DNA of 64,000 nt from Candidatus Nanopelagicales bacterium (GCA_017848795.1 JAFIHG010000003.1:1-64000), one strand, 5' to 3'. Positions 17,718-26,621 are shown, counted from the stretch's first letter. The notes: generated by a model not told the origin, from the letters alone. A program made the numbers and translations.

Positions 17718-18781
17718 GCACCACCGTGGTGAGCCCGGCTCCGGTCTGGGATGTCATCAACGGCTACGCCGCGTACGCGGCGCTCGTGACAGCCGTGGAC
17801 CTCGGCGTGTTCGACGCGTTCGAGGACGACGCCGCGCTCGACGCCGGCGAGCTCACCCGCCGCATCGACGGGCAGAGCACCGAGGCCCTCGTGCTGCTCG
17901 CGGACACGCTCGTGTCGCTGGGGCTGCTGAGCCACGACGGTTCCGCGTACCGGCGCACACCCGTCGCCGCGCGCTACCTGGTGTCCGGCGCACCGCATGA
18001 GATGACGGCGTTGGTGCGGCTCTCACCGGGACCTGCCGCGTCGTGGGCCCGCCTCGCACAGACGGTACGGGCGGGTCGTGCCGCGGTGGGTGTCGGCGAC
18101 GACCCGGGAGCGTTCTACCCCGACCTGGTCGCTGCCACCGCGCCCACGCAGCGCGCCGTGGCAGCGGCGACCGCCGGCGAGCTGGACGCCCGGGGCTGGC
18201 TCCCGCAGGCGCCGACCGTCCTCGATCTCGGCGCCGGATCGGCCGCGTGGGCGACGGCGTTCCTCGCGGTGCGCCCGGACGCGGCGGCGGTCGCCGTCGA
18301 CCTGCCCGAGGTGATCGGTACGACCGAGCGCCTCGCAGCCGCGTTCGCGGACCGGCTGACGATCGTGGCGGGCGACTACCTCGACGTGGCCCTGCCGGCA
18401 GCTGACGTCGTCGTCCTCGGCCATGTGCTGCGGGCCGAACCGGCGGACCGGGCGCGCGCCCTGGTGCGTCGCGCGGTCGAGGTCGCCGGCCGGACCGGGA
18501 CGGTCGTGGTCGCCGACTATCCCCGACCCGACCCAGTGGGACCCGGTGCCGCCGACCGCGACGCCGTGCTCGCAAGCGCCCGCCACGAACTGCTCCTGTC
18601 CCTCACGATGCTCGCCTCGACCGGCGGTCGTGGCGTCACCGAGCACGAGCTGCGGGACTGGTGTGCCGACGCCGGCGCGTCGGTCGTCGCCCGGCTCGAA
18701 CCCCTTCCACGCCAGCACGTCTTCCTCATCCGCCCGGACACCTCCAGCGTCGCGGGCCCTGACAAGGAGATCCCTGCATGA
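17714..18781 (+). CDS. SAM-dependent O-methyltransferase-like protein
   Basis: A 355-residue protein built like plant and bacterial O-methyltransferases: an N-terminal winged-helix dimerisation domain (GYAAYAALVTAVDLGVFDAF, then ALVLLADTLVSLGLLSHDG) and a C-terminal Rossmann domain with the SAM motif VLDLGAGSAAWATAFLA. It would transfer a methyl group to a small hydroxyl compound, or could use this fold for another SAM-linked step. It is unusual inside a degradation operon and overlaps both neighbours by ATGA. Confidence 0.78.
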   Translation: MSTTVVSPAPVWDVINGYAAYAALVTAVDLGVFDAFEDDAALDAGELTRRIDGQSTEALVLLADTLVSLGLLSHDGSAYRRTPVAARYLVSGAPHEMTALVRLSPGPAASWARLAQTVRAGRAAVGVGDDPGAFYPDLVAATAPTQRAVAAATAGELDARGWLPQAPTVLDLGAGSAAWATAFLAVRPDAAAVAVDLPEVIGTTERLAAAFADRLTIVAGDYLDVALPAADVVVLGHVLRAEPADRARALVRRAVEVAGRTGTVVVADYPRPDPVGPGAADRDAVLASARHELLLSLTMLASTGGRGVTEHELRDWCADAGASVVARLEPLPRQHVFLIRPDTSSVAGPDKEIPA

Positions 18782-20190
18782 CAACGACAGCTTCGACCGG
18801 CACGCAGCGGGCCGACACGATCCTCACCCACAGCCTGGTCGTCACCGTGGACGACGAGCGCCGCATCATCTCCGACGGTGCGGTCGCGATCGCCGGTGAC
18901 CGCATCGCCGCGATCGGCAAGACCGCCGACGTGCTTGCAGCGTGGCACTCCGACCGGATCGTCGATGCGTCGCGGTTCGTCATCACGCCGGGCCTGATCA
19001 ACACCCACATCCACATCACCGGCGAACCCCTCACCCGCGGCTTCGTACCGGACGACACGCCGTTCCTCGAGAACGTGTTCGAGTGGCTGACGCCGATCCA
19101 CACCCACTACACCGAGGAGGACGAGCGGATCTCGGCCCAGGCCGCAGCGCTGGAGATGCTGCGTTCGGGCACGACGAGCTTCCTCGAGGCCGGCACCATC
19201 CGGTTCATGGACTCCGTCGTGGACGGGTTGTCCGAGATCGGCATCCGGGCCCGTATCGGTCCGTGGGCCTGGGACCTGGTGCCGCACTACGAGGCGCTGC
19301 GGATGGACACCGACGAGGCGATCGGCCGGCTCTCGGATGCGATGAGCAAGTACGGGTCGGTCGCCGACGGGCGCGTGCAGACCTGGCCGATCGTGATCGG
19401 CCACACCTGCTGCAGCGACGAGCTCTGGAAGGCGGCGAAGGCGCTCGCCACCGAGCACGGCACCGGCATCAGCTTCCACATGTCGCCCGCGAAGATGGAC
19501 CCGGACTGGTTCCTCGAGCAGTACGGCAAACGCCCCATGGTGCACCTGGAGGAGCTCGGCATCCTCGAAGGTGGCAACGCGATCGCCACGCACCTGGTGT
19601 ACGTGGACGACGAGGAGCTCGACGTGCTGGCGCGTACCGGCACGAGCGTCTCGCACTGTCCGACGACGGCACTGAAGGTGTCGTACGGCGTGACGCAGAT
19701 CGGCAAGTTCCCCGAGATGGCGGCGCGTGGCATCAACGTCGCGATCGGCACCGACGGCAACAACGCGTCGAACTACCACGACCTGATGCGCGCGACCTAC
19801 CTCGTCGCGGGGCTGTTCAAGGACGCGCGCCGCGACGCCAACATGTTCCCGGCAGAGGAGGCGTTCGCCATGGCGACCCGGGGCGGTGCGCGCGGACTGT
19901 GCGCGGAGCAGGAGCTCGGTTCGCTCGAGGTCGGCAAGAAGGCCGACCTCGTGCTGCACGACACCAACCGCTCGGAGTGGCGCCCGCTGCACAACGTCGC
20001 CAACCAGCTCGTCTGGTCGGCCGACGGGCGTGGGGTGCACTCGGTGTACGTCGACGGCCGGCTGGTCGTGGACGACTACCGCTGCACGACCATCGACGAG
20101 GACAAGCTGCTCCAGGACGCGCAGCGGGCCGGGGAAGGGATCCGCGAGCGGTCCGGGCTGCCGGACCGGGCCAAGTGGCCGACCATCTAG
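18778..20190 (+). CDS. amidohydrolase 2 (deaminase/atrazine hydrolase family)
   Basis: A 470-residue metal-dependent hydrolase of the same superfamily as amidohydrolases 1 and 3 but of a different branch. Metal ligands are seen as HIH in INTHIHITGEP, His in ISFHMSP, His in IATHLVYVDDEEL and Asp in AIGTDGNNASN. The segment GFVPDDTPFLENVFEWLTP resembles TrzN/AtzB-like and adenosylhomocysteine-deaminase-like proteins. It probably removes an amino or alkylamino group from a heterocycle. It starts inside the methyltransferase stop (ATGA). Confidence 0.8.
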   Translation: MTTTASTGTQRADTILTHSLVVTVDDERRIISDGAVAIAGDRIAAIGKTADVLAAWHSDRIVDASRFVITPGLINTHIHITGEPLTRGFVPDDTPFLENVFEWLTPIHTHYTEEDERISAQAAALEMLRSGTTSFLEAGTIRFMDSVVDGLSEIGIRARIGPWAWDLVPHYEALRMDTDEAIGRLSDAMSKYGSVADGRVQTWPIVIGHTCCSDELWKAAKALATEHGTGISFHMSPAKMDPDWFLEQYGKRPMVHLEELGILEGGNAIATHLVYVDDEELDVLARTGTSVSHCPTTALKVSYGVTQIGKFPEMAARGINVAIGTDGNNASNYHDLMRATYLVAGLFKDARRDANMFPAEEAFAMATRGGARGLCAEQELGSLEVGKKADLVLHDTNRSEWRPLHNVANQLVWSADGRGVHSVYVDGRLVVDDYRCTTIDEDKLLQDAQRAGEGIRERSGLPDRAKWPTI

Positions 20191-20272
20191 CATCTCCGCT
20201 GAGGAACAACCCAACCGTTGCAACGACGTTGCGGTGTCAGATCGGCGCCGTACAACTGTGAGGAGACAACAA

Positions 20273-20761
20273 ATGGCACAGCTCACCGAGCCGCGCTGGA
20301 CCCACGTCGCGCTTCCGGTCAGCGACCTCGACGCGTCGATCAAGTTCTACCAAGAGGTGTGCGGGCTGGCGCTCGTCCGCGAGAACAAGGACGACAACGG
20401 GCGGGGGGCGTGGCTCTCGAACCCGGGCCAGACCGACGTGCCGTTCGTCCTGGTCCTCGCCGAGTTCATCCCGGAGGTCGGCAAGCGCTTCAACGTCACC
20501 CCGGGGGAGCAGGTCCCGATCCTCACCCCGTTCGCGCACATCGGGATCGAGCTGCCGAACCGCGAGGACATCGACGCGGCCGCCGAGCGCGCGAAGGCGG
20601 TGGGCGGCCTGCGACTCGGGCCGGTCGACATGGCCGCGCACATCGGGTACGTGATCTTCGTCGACGACCCGGACGGCAACACGATCGAGTTCTCCCACAA
20701 GCAGCAGGTCTTCGAGACGATCCAGGAGCACTGGGACGGCAAGGAGCCGGTGAACTTCTGA
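20273..20761 (+). CDS. VOC family protein 2
   Basis: A 162-residue single VOC domain (THVALPVSDLDASIKFYQE; VDDPDGNTIEFSHKQQ). Candidate metal ligands are His in WTHVAL, His in FAHIGI and Glu in TIEFSH. It closely resembles VOC 3 at 23428 and more distantly VOC 1 at 14172. AGGAG 7 bases before ATG 20273 fixes the start. An 82-base gap to amidohydrolase 2 contains the 10-bp palindrome CGTTGCAACG (20216-20225) of unknown role. The reaction is not known. Confidence 0.77.
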   Translation: MAQLTEPRWTHVALPVSDLDASIKFYQEVCGLALVRENKDDNGRGAWLSNPGQTDVPFVLVLAEFIPEVGKRFNVTPGEQVPILTPFAHIGIELPNREDIDAAAERAKAVGGLRLGPVDMAAHIGYVIFVDDPDGNTIEFSHKQQVFETIQEHWDGKEPVNF

Positions 20762-20771
20762 GCGGCCGACG

Positions 20772-22175
20772 ATGACCCAGCCGACGGGAGCCGACGGCAC
20801 CGCCGACCTGCTCGTCACCGGCGGCGACGTCGTGACGATGAACCCGACGCGCGACGTCCTGGTCGGCGGCGCCGTCGCGGTGCAGGGCGAACGCATCCTG
20901 GCGGTGGGCGGCACGCGTGAGCTGCGTGCCGCCCACCCCGGCGCGCCCGAACTGGACGCCACCGGGTGCGTGGTCCACCCCGGGTTCGTGGACGCCCATC
21001 AGCACCACACCGGCGATGCGCTCGTGCGCAGCGCGATCCCCGACGACCTGCCACCCGGTGCGTCGATCTACGAGTGGGCAGTGCCGCTGCATGCGGCGCA
21101 CACCCCGCACGACGACCGCATCGCCTCGCTGCTCACCTGCGTGGAGAGCCTGCGCGGCGGCGTCACGACCGTGGTGGAGGCCGGCACGGTCGCGCACCCC
21201 GACCAGATCGCCGCCGCGATGACCCAGGCGGGGCTGCGCGGCACCGTGGGCCGCTGGGGTACCGACACCGCGGGTCTGCCGCTCGCCGGCACGGCCGGCG
21301 AGGTGCTGGCCGCGGCCGAGGCGCTGCTCGACGCGTACCCACCGGGCGGTCTGGTGACCGCATGGGTCACGCTCGTGGGCCATTCGCTCGCCACCGACGA
21401 GCTGCTCGCCGGTGCCGCCGAGCTCGCCCGGCGCCGCGGTGCCCGGATGACCATGCACATCTCACCGGCCGACACCGACGTGCACGACTACCTGGCGCGG
21501 ACCGGGTCACGTCCGCTGGTCCACCTCGACAAGCTCGGGGTGCTGGGCCCGCACCTCGTTCTCGGGCACGCGGTCCATCTCGACGACGCCGAGGTGGAGC
21601 TACTGCTCGCAAGCCGGACGGCCGTCGCGTACTGCCCGTGGGCCTACCTGCGCCTCGGGCAGGGCGTGAGCCATGCGGGCCGGCACGCCGAGATCGTCGA
21701 GCGCGGCGGGCGGGTCGCGCTCGGGTGCGACTCGGTGAACGCCGGCGACGCCATCGACATCCTGCGTACCGCGGCGCTCGCCAGCGGGCTGGCGAAGGAC
21801 CAGGCGAGCGACCCGACCCGGATGCCCGCGGCGACCGCCTTCGAGCTCGCCACGATCGCCGGCGCCGAGGCCATCGGCATGGCCGACACCATCGGGTCCC
21901 TCGAGCCGGGCAAGGCCGCCGACCTCGTCGTGCACGCCACCACCGGGCCGGGCTGGGCGCCGCGCGGTGACCTCGCCCACCAGCTCGTCTGGTCCAGCGA
22001 CGGCCACGGCGTACGGGACGTCATCGTCGCGGGGCGGGTGGTCGTGCGCGACGGCGTCTGCGCGAGCGTCGACGAGGCCGCGCTGCGAGCCGAAGCCGTG
22101 GACGTGCGCGCCGACCTGCTGCGCCGCGCCGGCGTCGAGATCCCCAGCAGCTGGCCGCTCATCCCCAGCTCCTGA
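20772..22175 (+). CDS. amidohydrolase 3 (chlorohydrolase/deaminase family)
   Basis: A 467-residue paralogue of amidohydrolase 1. Shared landmarks include LLVTGGDVVTMNPTRDV, HQHHTGD (metal HxH), ARMTMHISP, VLGHAVHLDDAEV, CPWAYLRLGQGV and LGCDSVNAGDAID (metal Asp). Two such close copies in adjacent operons suggest successive or stereo-distinct steps on related molecules. The start ATG 20772 follows VOC 2 by 10 bases without a strong ribosome site, so translation is probably coupled. A large hairpin follows the stop. Confidence 0.82.
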   Translation: MTQPTGADGTADLLVTGGDVVTMNPTRDVLVGGAVAVQGERILAVGGTRELRAAHPGAPELDATGCVVHPGFVDAHQHHTGDALVRSAIPDDLPPGASIYEWAVPLHAAHTPHDDRIASLLTCVESLRGGVTTVVEAGTVAHPDQIAAAMTQAGLRGTVGRWGTDTAGLPLAGTAGEVLAAAEALLDAYPPGGLVTAWVTLVGHSLATDELLAGAAELARRRGARMTMHISPADTDVHDYLARTGSRPLVHLDKLGVLGPHLVLGHAVHLDDAEVELLLASRTAVAYCPWAYLRLGQGVSHAGRHAEIVERGGRVALGCDSVNAGDAIDILRTAALASGLAKDQASDPTRMPAATAFELATIAGAEAIGMADTIGSLEPGKAADLVVHATTGPGWAPRGDLAHQLVWSSDGHGVRDVIVAGRVVVRDGVCASVDEAALRAEAVDVRADLLRRAGVEIPSSWPLIPSS

Positions 22176-22250
22176 CCGACGTCACTGTGCTGGTGGTCGA
22201 GAACCGGCGAGTTCAGGCCAGGTTCTCCGCCCTCAGGACAGTGACGTCGG
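22176..22250. terminator. nested hairpin between convergent genes
   Basis: A perfect 13-bp outer stem, CCGACGTCACTGT (22176-22188) with its complement at 22238-22250, encloses a 7-bp inner stem, GAGAACC (22199-22205) with GGTTCTC (22221-22227). It starts on the base after the amidohydrolase 3 stop and ends 12 bases before the end of the opposing aldo/keto reductase gene, so it can stop transcription from both sides. Confidence 0.75.
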
Positions 22251-22261
22251 GAAGTGGGGCG

Positions 22262-23287
22262 TCAGCGGCGGCGGAGTGCCGGGTCGGTGAGCGCTGGTGG
22301 GACGTAGCCCACGTCGCGCGGGTTGAGGTCGGTGCCCGGCGCGACCAGCTCGTCGATCGCGTCGAGGACGTCCGAGCCGAGCGCGACGCCCGCTGCGCCG
22401 AGCTGGCTGTCGAGCTGCTCCATCGTCCGCGGACCGATGATCGCCGAGGTGACGGCGCGGTGCGACTGCACGAACCCGAGCGCCAGGTGGATCAGCGAGA
22501 CGCCGGCCTTGCGCGCGATCGCGTCGAGCCCGTCGACGAGATCGAGCTTGCGCTGGCGCACCTGTTCGCTGCGGTAGTCGAAGTGGTCGGCGTTCGTCGC
22601 GGCTCGCGAGTCCGACGGGGTCGGGGCGCCGTGGCGGTACTTGCCGGTCAGCCACCCGCCGTTGAGCGGGCTCCACACGAGTACGCCCAGCCCGTACCGC
22701 TCGGCGGTCGGGAGCACCGCGGCCTCGGCGTGCCGCGCGAAGATCGAGTACGAGAGCTGCTCGGTCGCGAAGCGTTCCCTGCCGCGCCGCTCGGCGACCC
22801 ACTGCGCCTCGACGAGCGCCTCCGCGGGGAAGACCGAGGTCCCGATGGCGCGGACCTTGCCGGCGCGCACCAGGTCGCTGAGCGCGCCGAGCGTCTCGTC
22901 GATGTCGGTCAGCGCGTCAGGGTGGTGCACCTGGTACAGGTCGAGGTAGTCGGTCCCGAGGCGGGTGAGGCTGTCCTCCACCGCCTTGACGATCCAGCGC
23001 CGCGACGCGCCCCGGCGGTTCGGGTCCTCGCCCATCGGGTTGTAGAACTTCGTCGCGAGCACGACGTCGTCGCGCCTGCCGGCCAGCGCCCGGCCGAGGA
23101 TCTGCTCGCTCTCGCCGTGCGCGTAGACGTCGGCCGTGTCGACGAAGTTGATGCCCGCGTCCAGGGCGTGGTGCACCATGGCGACGCACTCGTCGTGGTC
23201 GGTGTTGCCCCACGCGCCGAACATCATGGTTCCCAGGCAGAGCGGGCTGACCTGGATGCCGGTGCGGCCGAGCGTGCGGTACTCCAC
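22262..23287 (-). CDS. aldo/keto reductase
   Basis: A 341-residue NADPH-dependent TIM-barrel oxidoreductase. The catalytic tetrad is visible: Asp and Tyr in FVDTADVYAHGESE, Lys in VLATKFYNP and His in YQVHHPD. VEYRTLGRTGIQVSPLCLGTM is the standard opening. The frame is open upstream, but GTG 23287 has GGAGG 5 bases before it in its own direction. It is transcribed away from VOC 3, with operator pair c between them. It could reduce an aldehyde or ketone intermediate, or oxidise a sugar. Confidence 0.87.
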   Translation of the reverse strand: MEYRTLGRTGIQVSPLCLGTMMFGAWGNTDHDECVAMVHHALDAGINFVDTADVYAHGESEQILGRALAGRRDDVVLATKFYNPMGEDPNRRGASRRWIVKAVEDSLTRLGTDYLDLYQVHHPDALTDIDETLGALSDLVRAGKVRAIGTSVFPAEALVEAQWVAERRGRERFATEQLSYSIFARHAEAAVLPTAERYGLGVLVWSPLNGGWLTGKYRHGAPTPSDSRAATNADHFDYRSEQVRQRKLDLVDGLDAIARKAGVSLIHLALGFVQSHRAVTSAIIGPRTMEQLDSQLGAAGVALGSDVLDAIDELVAPGTDLNPRDVGYVPPALTDPALRRR

Positions 23288-23344
23288 GGGGACCTCCGGT
23301 CCGGATCGAGGATGAAAGGCGCGAACGGGTCGTACGCACCGCCA

Positions 23345-23380
23345 TCTCACTCTATGATTCGACCGTCTCACATCTTGCGA
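23345..23380. promoter_or_regulatory. paired operator c (divergent aldo/keto reductase and VOC 3)
   Basis: TCTCA-CTCTA-TGATT (23345-23359) and TCTCA-CATCT-TGCGA (23366-23380), starts 21 bp apart. Both left arms match the family exactly; the right arms are partial. It lies 58 bp upstream of the reductase start and 48 bp upstream of the VOC start, so one site could control both directions. Confidence 0.6.
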
Positions 23381-23427
23381 TGCGTACGCCAGCGGATACC
23401 ATGGCCCGAACGCGAAGGAGCCCGCTC

Positions 23428-23877
23428 ATGGCCGACCCCGACCTGTCGAAGGCGCGACTGACGCACGTCGCGCTTCCCTGCGGCGACCTGGACCGATCGA
23501 TCGAGTTCTACACCACGGTGATGCCACTGGCCGTCGTCGAACGGTTCAAGGGCGAGGACGGTGAGACGGTCTGGCTGTCCAACGAGGGCCAGGTCGAGAC
23601 ACCGTTCGTGCTGGTGCTGGTGTCCTTCGACAGGTACGGGGGCGCGCCGCAGCCGGGCCTCACCCCGTTCGCCCACATCGGGCTCGAGGTCGAGACCCGC
23701 GAGCAGGTGGAGGCGATGGCCGACCGCGCCCGTGAGCTCGGTGTGCTGCACTGGGAACCGCGCGACATCGGCGGCCAGGCGGGCTACCTCTGCGCGATGC
23801 GGGACCCGGACGGCAACGTCGTCGAGGTCTCCAACGACCAGCGGGTGTTCTCGCTGGTACGCAAGCTCTGGGGCTGA
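23428..23877 (+). CDS. VOC family protein 3
   Basis: A 149-residue single VOC domain, close to VOC 2 (LTHVALPCGDLDRSIEFYT; TPFVLVLVSF; RDPDGNVVEVSNDQ). Candidate metal ligands are His in LTHVAL, His in FAHIGL and Glu in VVEVSN. AAGGAG 7 bases before ATG 23428 supports this start over the upstream in-frame ATGs. It is followed after 68 bases by a 2-oxoglutarate-type dioxygenase gene, probably in one operon. Confidence 0.78.
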   Translation: MADPDLSKARLTHVALPCGDLDRSIEFYTTVMPLAVVERFKGEDGETVWLSNEGQVETPFVLVLVSFDRYGGAPQPGLTPFAHIGLEVETREQVEAMADRARELGVLHWEPRDIGGQAGYLCAMRDPDGNVVEVSNDQRVFSLVRKLWG

Positions 23878-23945
23878 CCGGACGGCCCAGCGCGACCAAG
23901 ACCCCTGCCGTGCATCCGCACCGGCAGCCGAAATGGGAGTTTCAC

Positions 23946-25028
23946 ATGACCACGACAGCGGATCTCGCGCCGATCTCCGGGCCGCTCGCCTGGCGCGGTG
24001 ACGAGCTCTCCGGACGCACCGACTGGATCTACCTGCTCAGCGACGCCGAGCGTACCGAGCTCGAGGAGGTCGGCCGCCGGTTCCTCGCGGACAACCCGGA
24101 CCTGCGCACCGTGACGGCGGACGACTACCCGCTCTCGGTGTGCGGCCCGGCGGTCGAGCGTTGGGCCGCCGACATGGACTCGGGCCGCGGGTTCGTGCTG
24201 GTGCGCGGTCTGCGGGTGCAGGAGTACTCGGACGCGCTCTCCGGTGCGATCTTCTTCGTCGTGGGGCTGCATCTAGGCGTCCCGATGCGCCAGAACGAGC
24301 TCGGCGACCTGATCGACCACATCATCGCGACGTCCACCAAGACGATGGAGGACCCGACCGCGATGCCCTCGCGCATCCGGGACAAGTTGGTGTTCCACTC
24401 CGACAGCTCGGACGTGGTGTCGCTGATGTGCCTACGCCCGTCGAAGTCCGGCGGGGCGAGCAGCCTGGTCAGTGGTGCCACGCTCTACAACGAGGTGCTG
24501 CGCCGCCGCCCGGACCTCGCGCCGCTGCTGTTCGAGCCGTACCACTTCGACTGGAACAAGCAGGACCCCGACGCGCCCGCCAACACCTACTCCTCCCCGA
24601 TCGTCAGCTACGTCGACGGCACGTTCAGCATGTACGCCGGGACGTCGATGATCTTCTCGGCGCAGGAGTACCCGGAGGTGCCCAAGCTGACGCAGGACCA
24701 GGTCGACCTGCTGCACCTGCTCGACGAGATCACCTACGAGCCCGGTATCGCGCTCGACATGGACTTCCAGCCCGGCGACATGCAATGGCTGCTGAACTAC
24801 GCCGCACTGCATTCGCGCACCGAGTTCAGCGACTACCCGGAGCTCCAGCGGCGGCGCCACCTGCTGCGGCTGTGGCTCAAGCGGGACGTCGGACGGCCCC
24901 TGGTGGAGGGTTTCGGCCGCAACGTCGTACAGGACCGCTCCTCGACCCGCGCCGGAGCGCAGGAGGCAGCGGACGGCAAGTTCCGGGTGACCGAAGCGGT
25001 CATCCCTCGCCTCGACTGGGGCAACTGA
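23946..25028 (+). CDS. TauD/TfdA-type Fe(II)/2-oxoglutarate dioxygenase 1
   Basis: A 360-residue jelly-roll dioxygenase that should hydroxylate its substrate while turning 2-oxoglutarate into succinate. The iron ligands are visible as H151-S-D153 in VFHSDSSD and H289 in ALHSRTEF, and the 2-oxoglutarate-binding Arg lies in RRRHLLRLWLKR. GGGAG 6 bases before ATG 23946 sets the start. A second member (45536-46528) shares the same HxDSSDVV..L region and is in the same inferred regulon. The C-terminal tail after residue 310 is longer than in the second copy. Substrate unknown. Confidence 0.83.
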   Translation: MTTTADLAPISGPLAWRGDELSGRTDWIYLLSDAERTELEEVGRRFLADNPDLRTVTADDYPLSVCGPAVERWAADMDSGRGFVLVRGLRVQEYSDALSGAIFFVVGLHLGVPMRQNELGDLIDHIIATSTKTMEDPTAMPSRIRDKLVFHSDSSDVVSLMCLRPSKSGGASSLVSGATLYNEVLRRRPDLAPLLFEPYHFDWNKQDPDAPANTYSSPIVSYVDGTFSMYAGTSMIFSAQEYPEVPKLTQDQVDLLHLLDEITYEPGIALDMDFQPGDMQWLLNYAALHSRTEFSDYPELQRRRHLLRLWLKRDVGRPLVEGFGRNVVQDRSSTRAGAQEAADGKFRVTEAVIPRLDWGN

Positions 25029-25034
25029 CCGCTC

Positions 25035-25087
25035 CGACTGAATGTGGCAAAAGTTCGTTCAGAACGAACTTTTGCCACATTCAGTCG
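25035..25087. terminator. perfect 26-bp inverted repeat between convergent genes
   Basis: Two perfectly complementary 26-base arms (25035-25060 and 25062-25087) around a single central A (25061). It sits exactly between the stop of the dioxygenase (25028) and the end of the opposing aldehyde dehydrogenase gene (25099). The arms contain AAAAG/CTTTT runs, so each strand has a short T-tract inside the stem. A bidirectional terminator is the simplest reading. Its base composition is far less GC-rich than its surroundings. Confidence 0.8.
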
Positions 25088-25098
25088 ACGGTGAGGGG

Positions 25099-26550
25099 TC
25101 AGGCGTCGGCGCGCAGGGCGACCGAGACGGCCTTCTCCCGGGTGAACTCCTTGAGCGACTCGTAACCGCCGCCCTTGCTGAAGCCGGAGTCCTTGGCGAG
25201 GTTGAACGGGAAGCCGATCACGAAGGCGTTCGCGAACTCGTTGACCGTGACCTGCCCGGACACGACCTCCCGGGACACCCGCAGCGCCCGGCTCAGGTCG
25301 TTGGTCCACACCGCGGCGAGCAGGCCGTACGGCGTCGCGTTGACGAGCTCGACCGCCTGCGACACACCGGAGAACCGCTCCGCCGTCATCACCGGACCGA
25401 AGACCTCCTCGCGCACGATGCGCATGTCGGGGCTCACCTGGTCGTAGAGCGTCGGCGCGACGTAGTGGCCGTGCTGCTCCTGCGGACCACCGGCGACGAG
25501 TCGGGCGCCCTCGCCGGCGGCGATGTCGAGGTAGCCCGTGACCCGCTCGTACTGCTGCTTGTTGATCAGCGGCCCCATGTCGAGGTCCTCGTGCCACGGT
25601 CCGGACCGCACGGCCTTCAACTGCGCCGCGACCCGCTCGACCACCTCGTCGTAGATCGCGTCCTCGACGAGCAGCCGGGAGCCCGCGTAGCAGTTCTGCC
25701 CGGCGTTGTCGGTGATCGACTCGGCGATGACAGGAATCGCGAGCTCGAGGTCGGCGTCGGCGAACACGACATTCGGCGACTTCCCGCCCAGCTCGAGCTT
25801 GACCGGGATCAGGTTCGCGGCGGCGCTGCGCATGATCGCGCGCCCGGTCGCCGTGGAGCCGACGAAGCTGATGTGGCTGACGCCGGGGTGCGAGGTGAGC
25901 GGGACGCCGACCTCGTCCCCGAAGCCGGGGAGCACGTTCAGCACGCCGTCGGGCAGGCCGGCCTCCTTGGCGAGCGCGGCGATGCCGAGCGGGCTCATCG
26001 GAGCGTTCTCCGAGGGCTTGAGCACGACGGCGTTGCCGGCCGCGATCGCCGGAGCCGCGTCCGCCATCATCAGCACCGCCGGCACGTTCCAGGCGATGAT
26101 CTGCGCGCACACGCCGAGCGGCTGGCGCAGCGTGTAGCCGAACCGGTCCTCGGACCGGGCGGGCAGCGTCGCGCCGAGGAGCTTGTCGGCCGCACCGGCG
26201 AAGTACTCGAGAATGCTCGCCGCGAAGAAGATGTTGCCGCGGGCGTCGCTGAGCGGCTTGCCGACGTCCTGTGCCTCGAGGCGCGCCAGCTCCTCGACGT
26301 TGGCGTAGACGAGGTCGGCCCAGCGGCGCATCACCGCGCCGCGCTCGGACGGAGAGGTCCGTGACCAGACCGCGAACGCGTCCGAGGCCGCCGCGACCGC
26401 GGCCTCGACGTCGGGCGCCGTCGCGCGCGCCGCGTGATGGAACGGGTCCTGGGTCGCCGGGTCGAGCACCGGCAAGGTCGCGCCCGCCGACGCGGGCTGC
26501 CACTTGCCGCCGACGAGCAGGCGGTTCTCGGGGATCTGCACGCTGGTCAT
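25099..26550 (-). CDS. NAD(P)-dependent aldehyde dehydrogenase 1
   Basis: A 483-residue ALDH-superfamily enzyme that oxidises an aldehyde to an acid. The catalytic Cys is in NAGQNCYAGSRL and the catalytic Glu in LELGGKSPNVVF; SFVGSTATGRAI is the coenzyme loop. The frame offers ATGs at 26586, 26574 and 26550. I chose 26550 because it starts at the normal family N-terminus (TSVQIPENRLLVGGKWQ), although none has a clear ribosome site. It is divergent from the alcohol dehydrogenase at 26622 with operator pair d between, so the two may perform consecutive oxidations. Confidence 0.85.
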   Translation of the reverse strand: MTSVQIPENRLLVGGKWQPASAGATLPVLDPATQDPFHHAARATAPDVEAAVAAASDAFAVWSRTSPSERGAVMRRWADLVYANVEELARLEAQDVGKPLSDARGNIFFAASILEYFAGAADKLLGATLPARSEDRFGYTLRQPLGVCAQIIAWNVPAVLMMADAAPAIAAGNAVVLKPSENAPMSPLGIAALAKEAGLPDGVLNVLPGFGDEVGVPLTSHPGVSHISFVGSTATGRAIMRSAAANLIPVKLELGGKSPNVVFADADLELAIPVIAESITDNAGQNCYAGSRLLVEDAIYDEVVERVAAQLKAVRSGPWHEDLDMGPLINKQQYERVTGYLDIAAGEGARLVAGGPQEQHGHYVAPTLYDQVSPDMRIVREEVFGPVMTAERFSGVSQAVELVNATPYGLLAAVWTNDLSRALRVSREVVSGQVTVNEFANAFVIGFPFNLAKDSGFSKGGGYESLKEFTREKAVSVALRADA

Positions 26551-26560
26551 ACGGTGAGTG

Positions 26561-26608
26561 TTGACGCCCTTCATCTCATAAGTCAAGATGCCATCTCGAC
26601 ATCGTGTA
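26561..26608 (+). promoter_or_regulatory. promoter and paired operator d
   Basis: TTGACG (26561-26566), a 17-base spacer and CAAGAT (26584-26589) form a likely promoter for the dehydrogenase operon. The operator repeats TCTCA-TAAGT-CAAGA (26574-26588) and TCTCG-ACATC-GTGTA (26594-26608), 20 bp apart, overlap the -10 element and the start-site region, where a bound repressor would block polymerase. Confidence 0.58.
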
Positions 26609-26621
26609 TTCGGAGGACGGC

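Noticed and set aside
20216-20225. CGTTGCAACG palindrome before VOC 2 as an operator
   Set aside because: Ten bases of perfect symmetry are expected by chance in a window of this size, and no promoter lies beside it.
20250-20266. GTACAACTGTGAGG before VOC 2 as a further member of the TCTCA-N5-TGAGA family
   Set aside because: Only the right arm fits, it overlaps the ribosome site, and there is no partner 20-21 bp away.
15058-22175. Naming the amidohydrolases as atrazine chlorohydrolase, guanine deaminase or a similar specific enzyme
   Set aside because: Metal ligands only place them in the superfamily; substrate residues could not be compared without an alignment.
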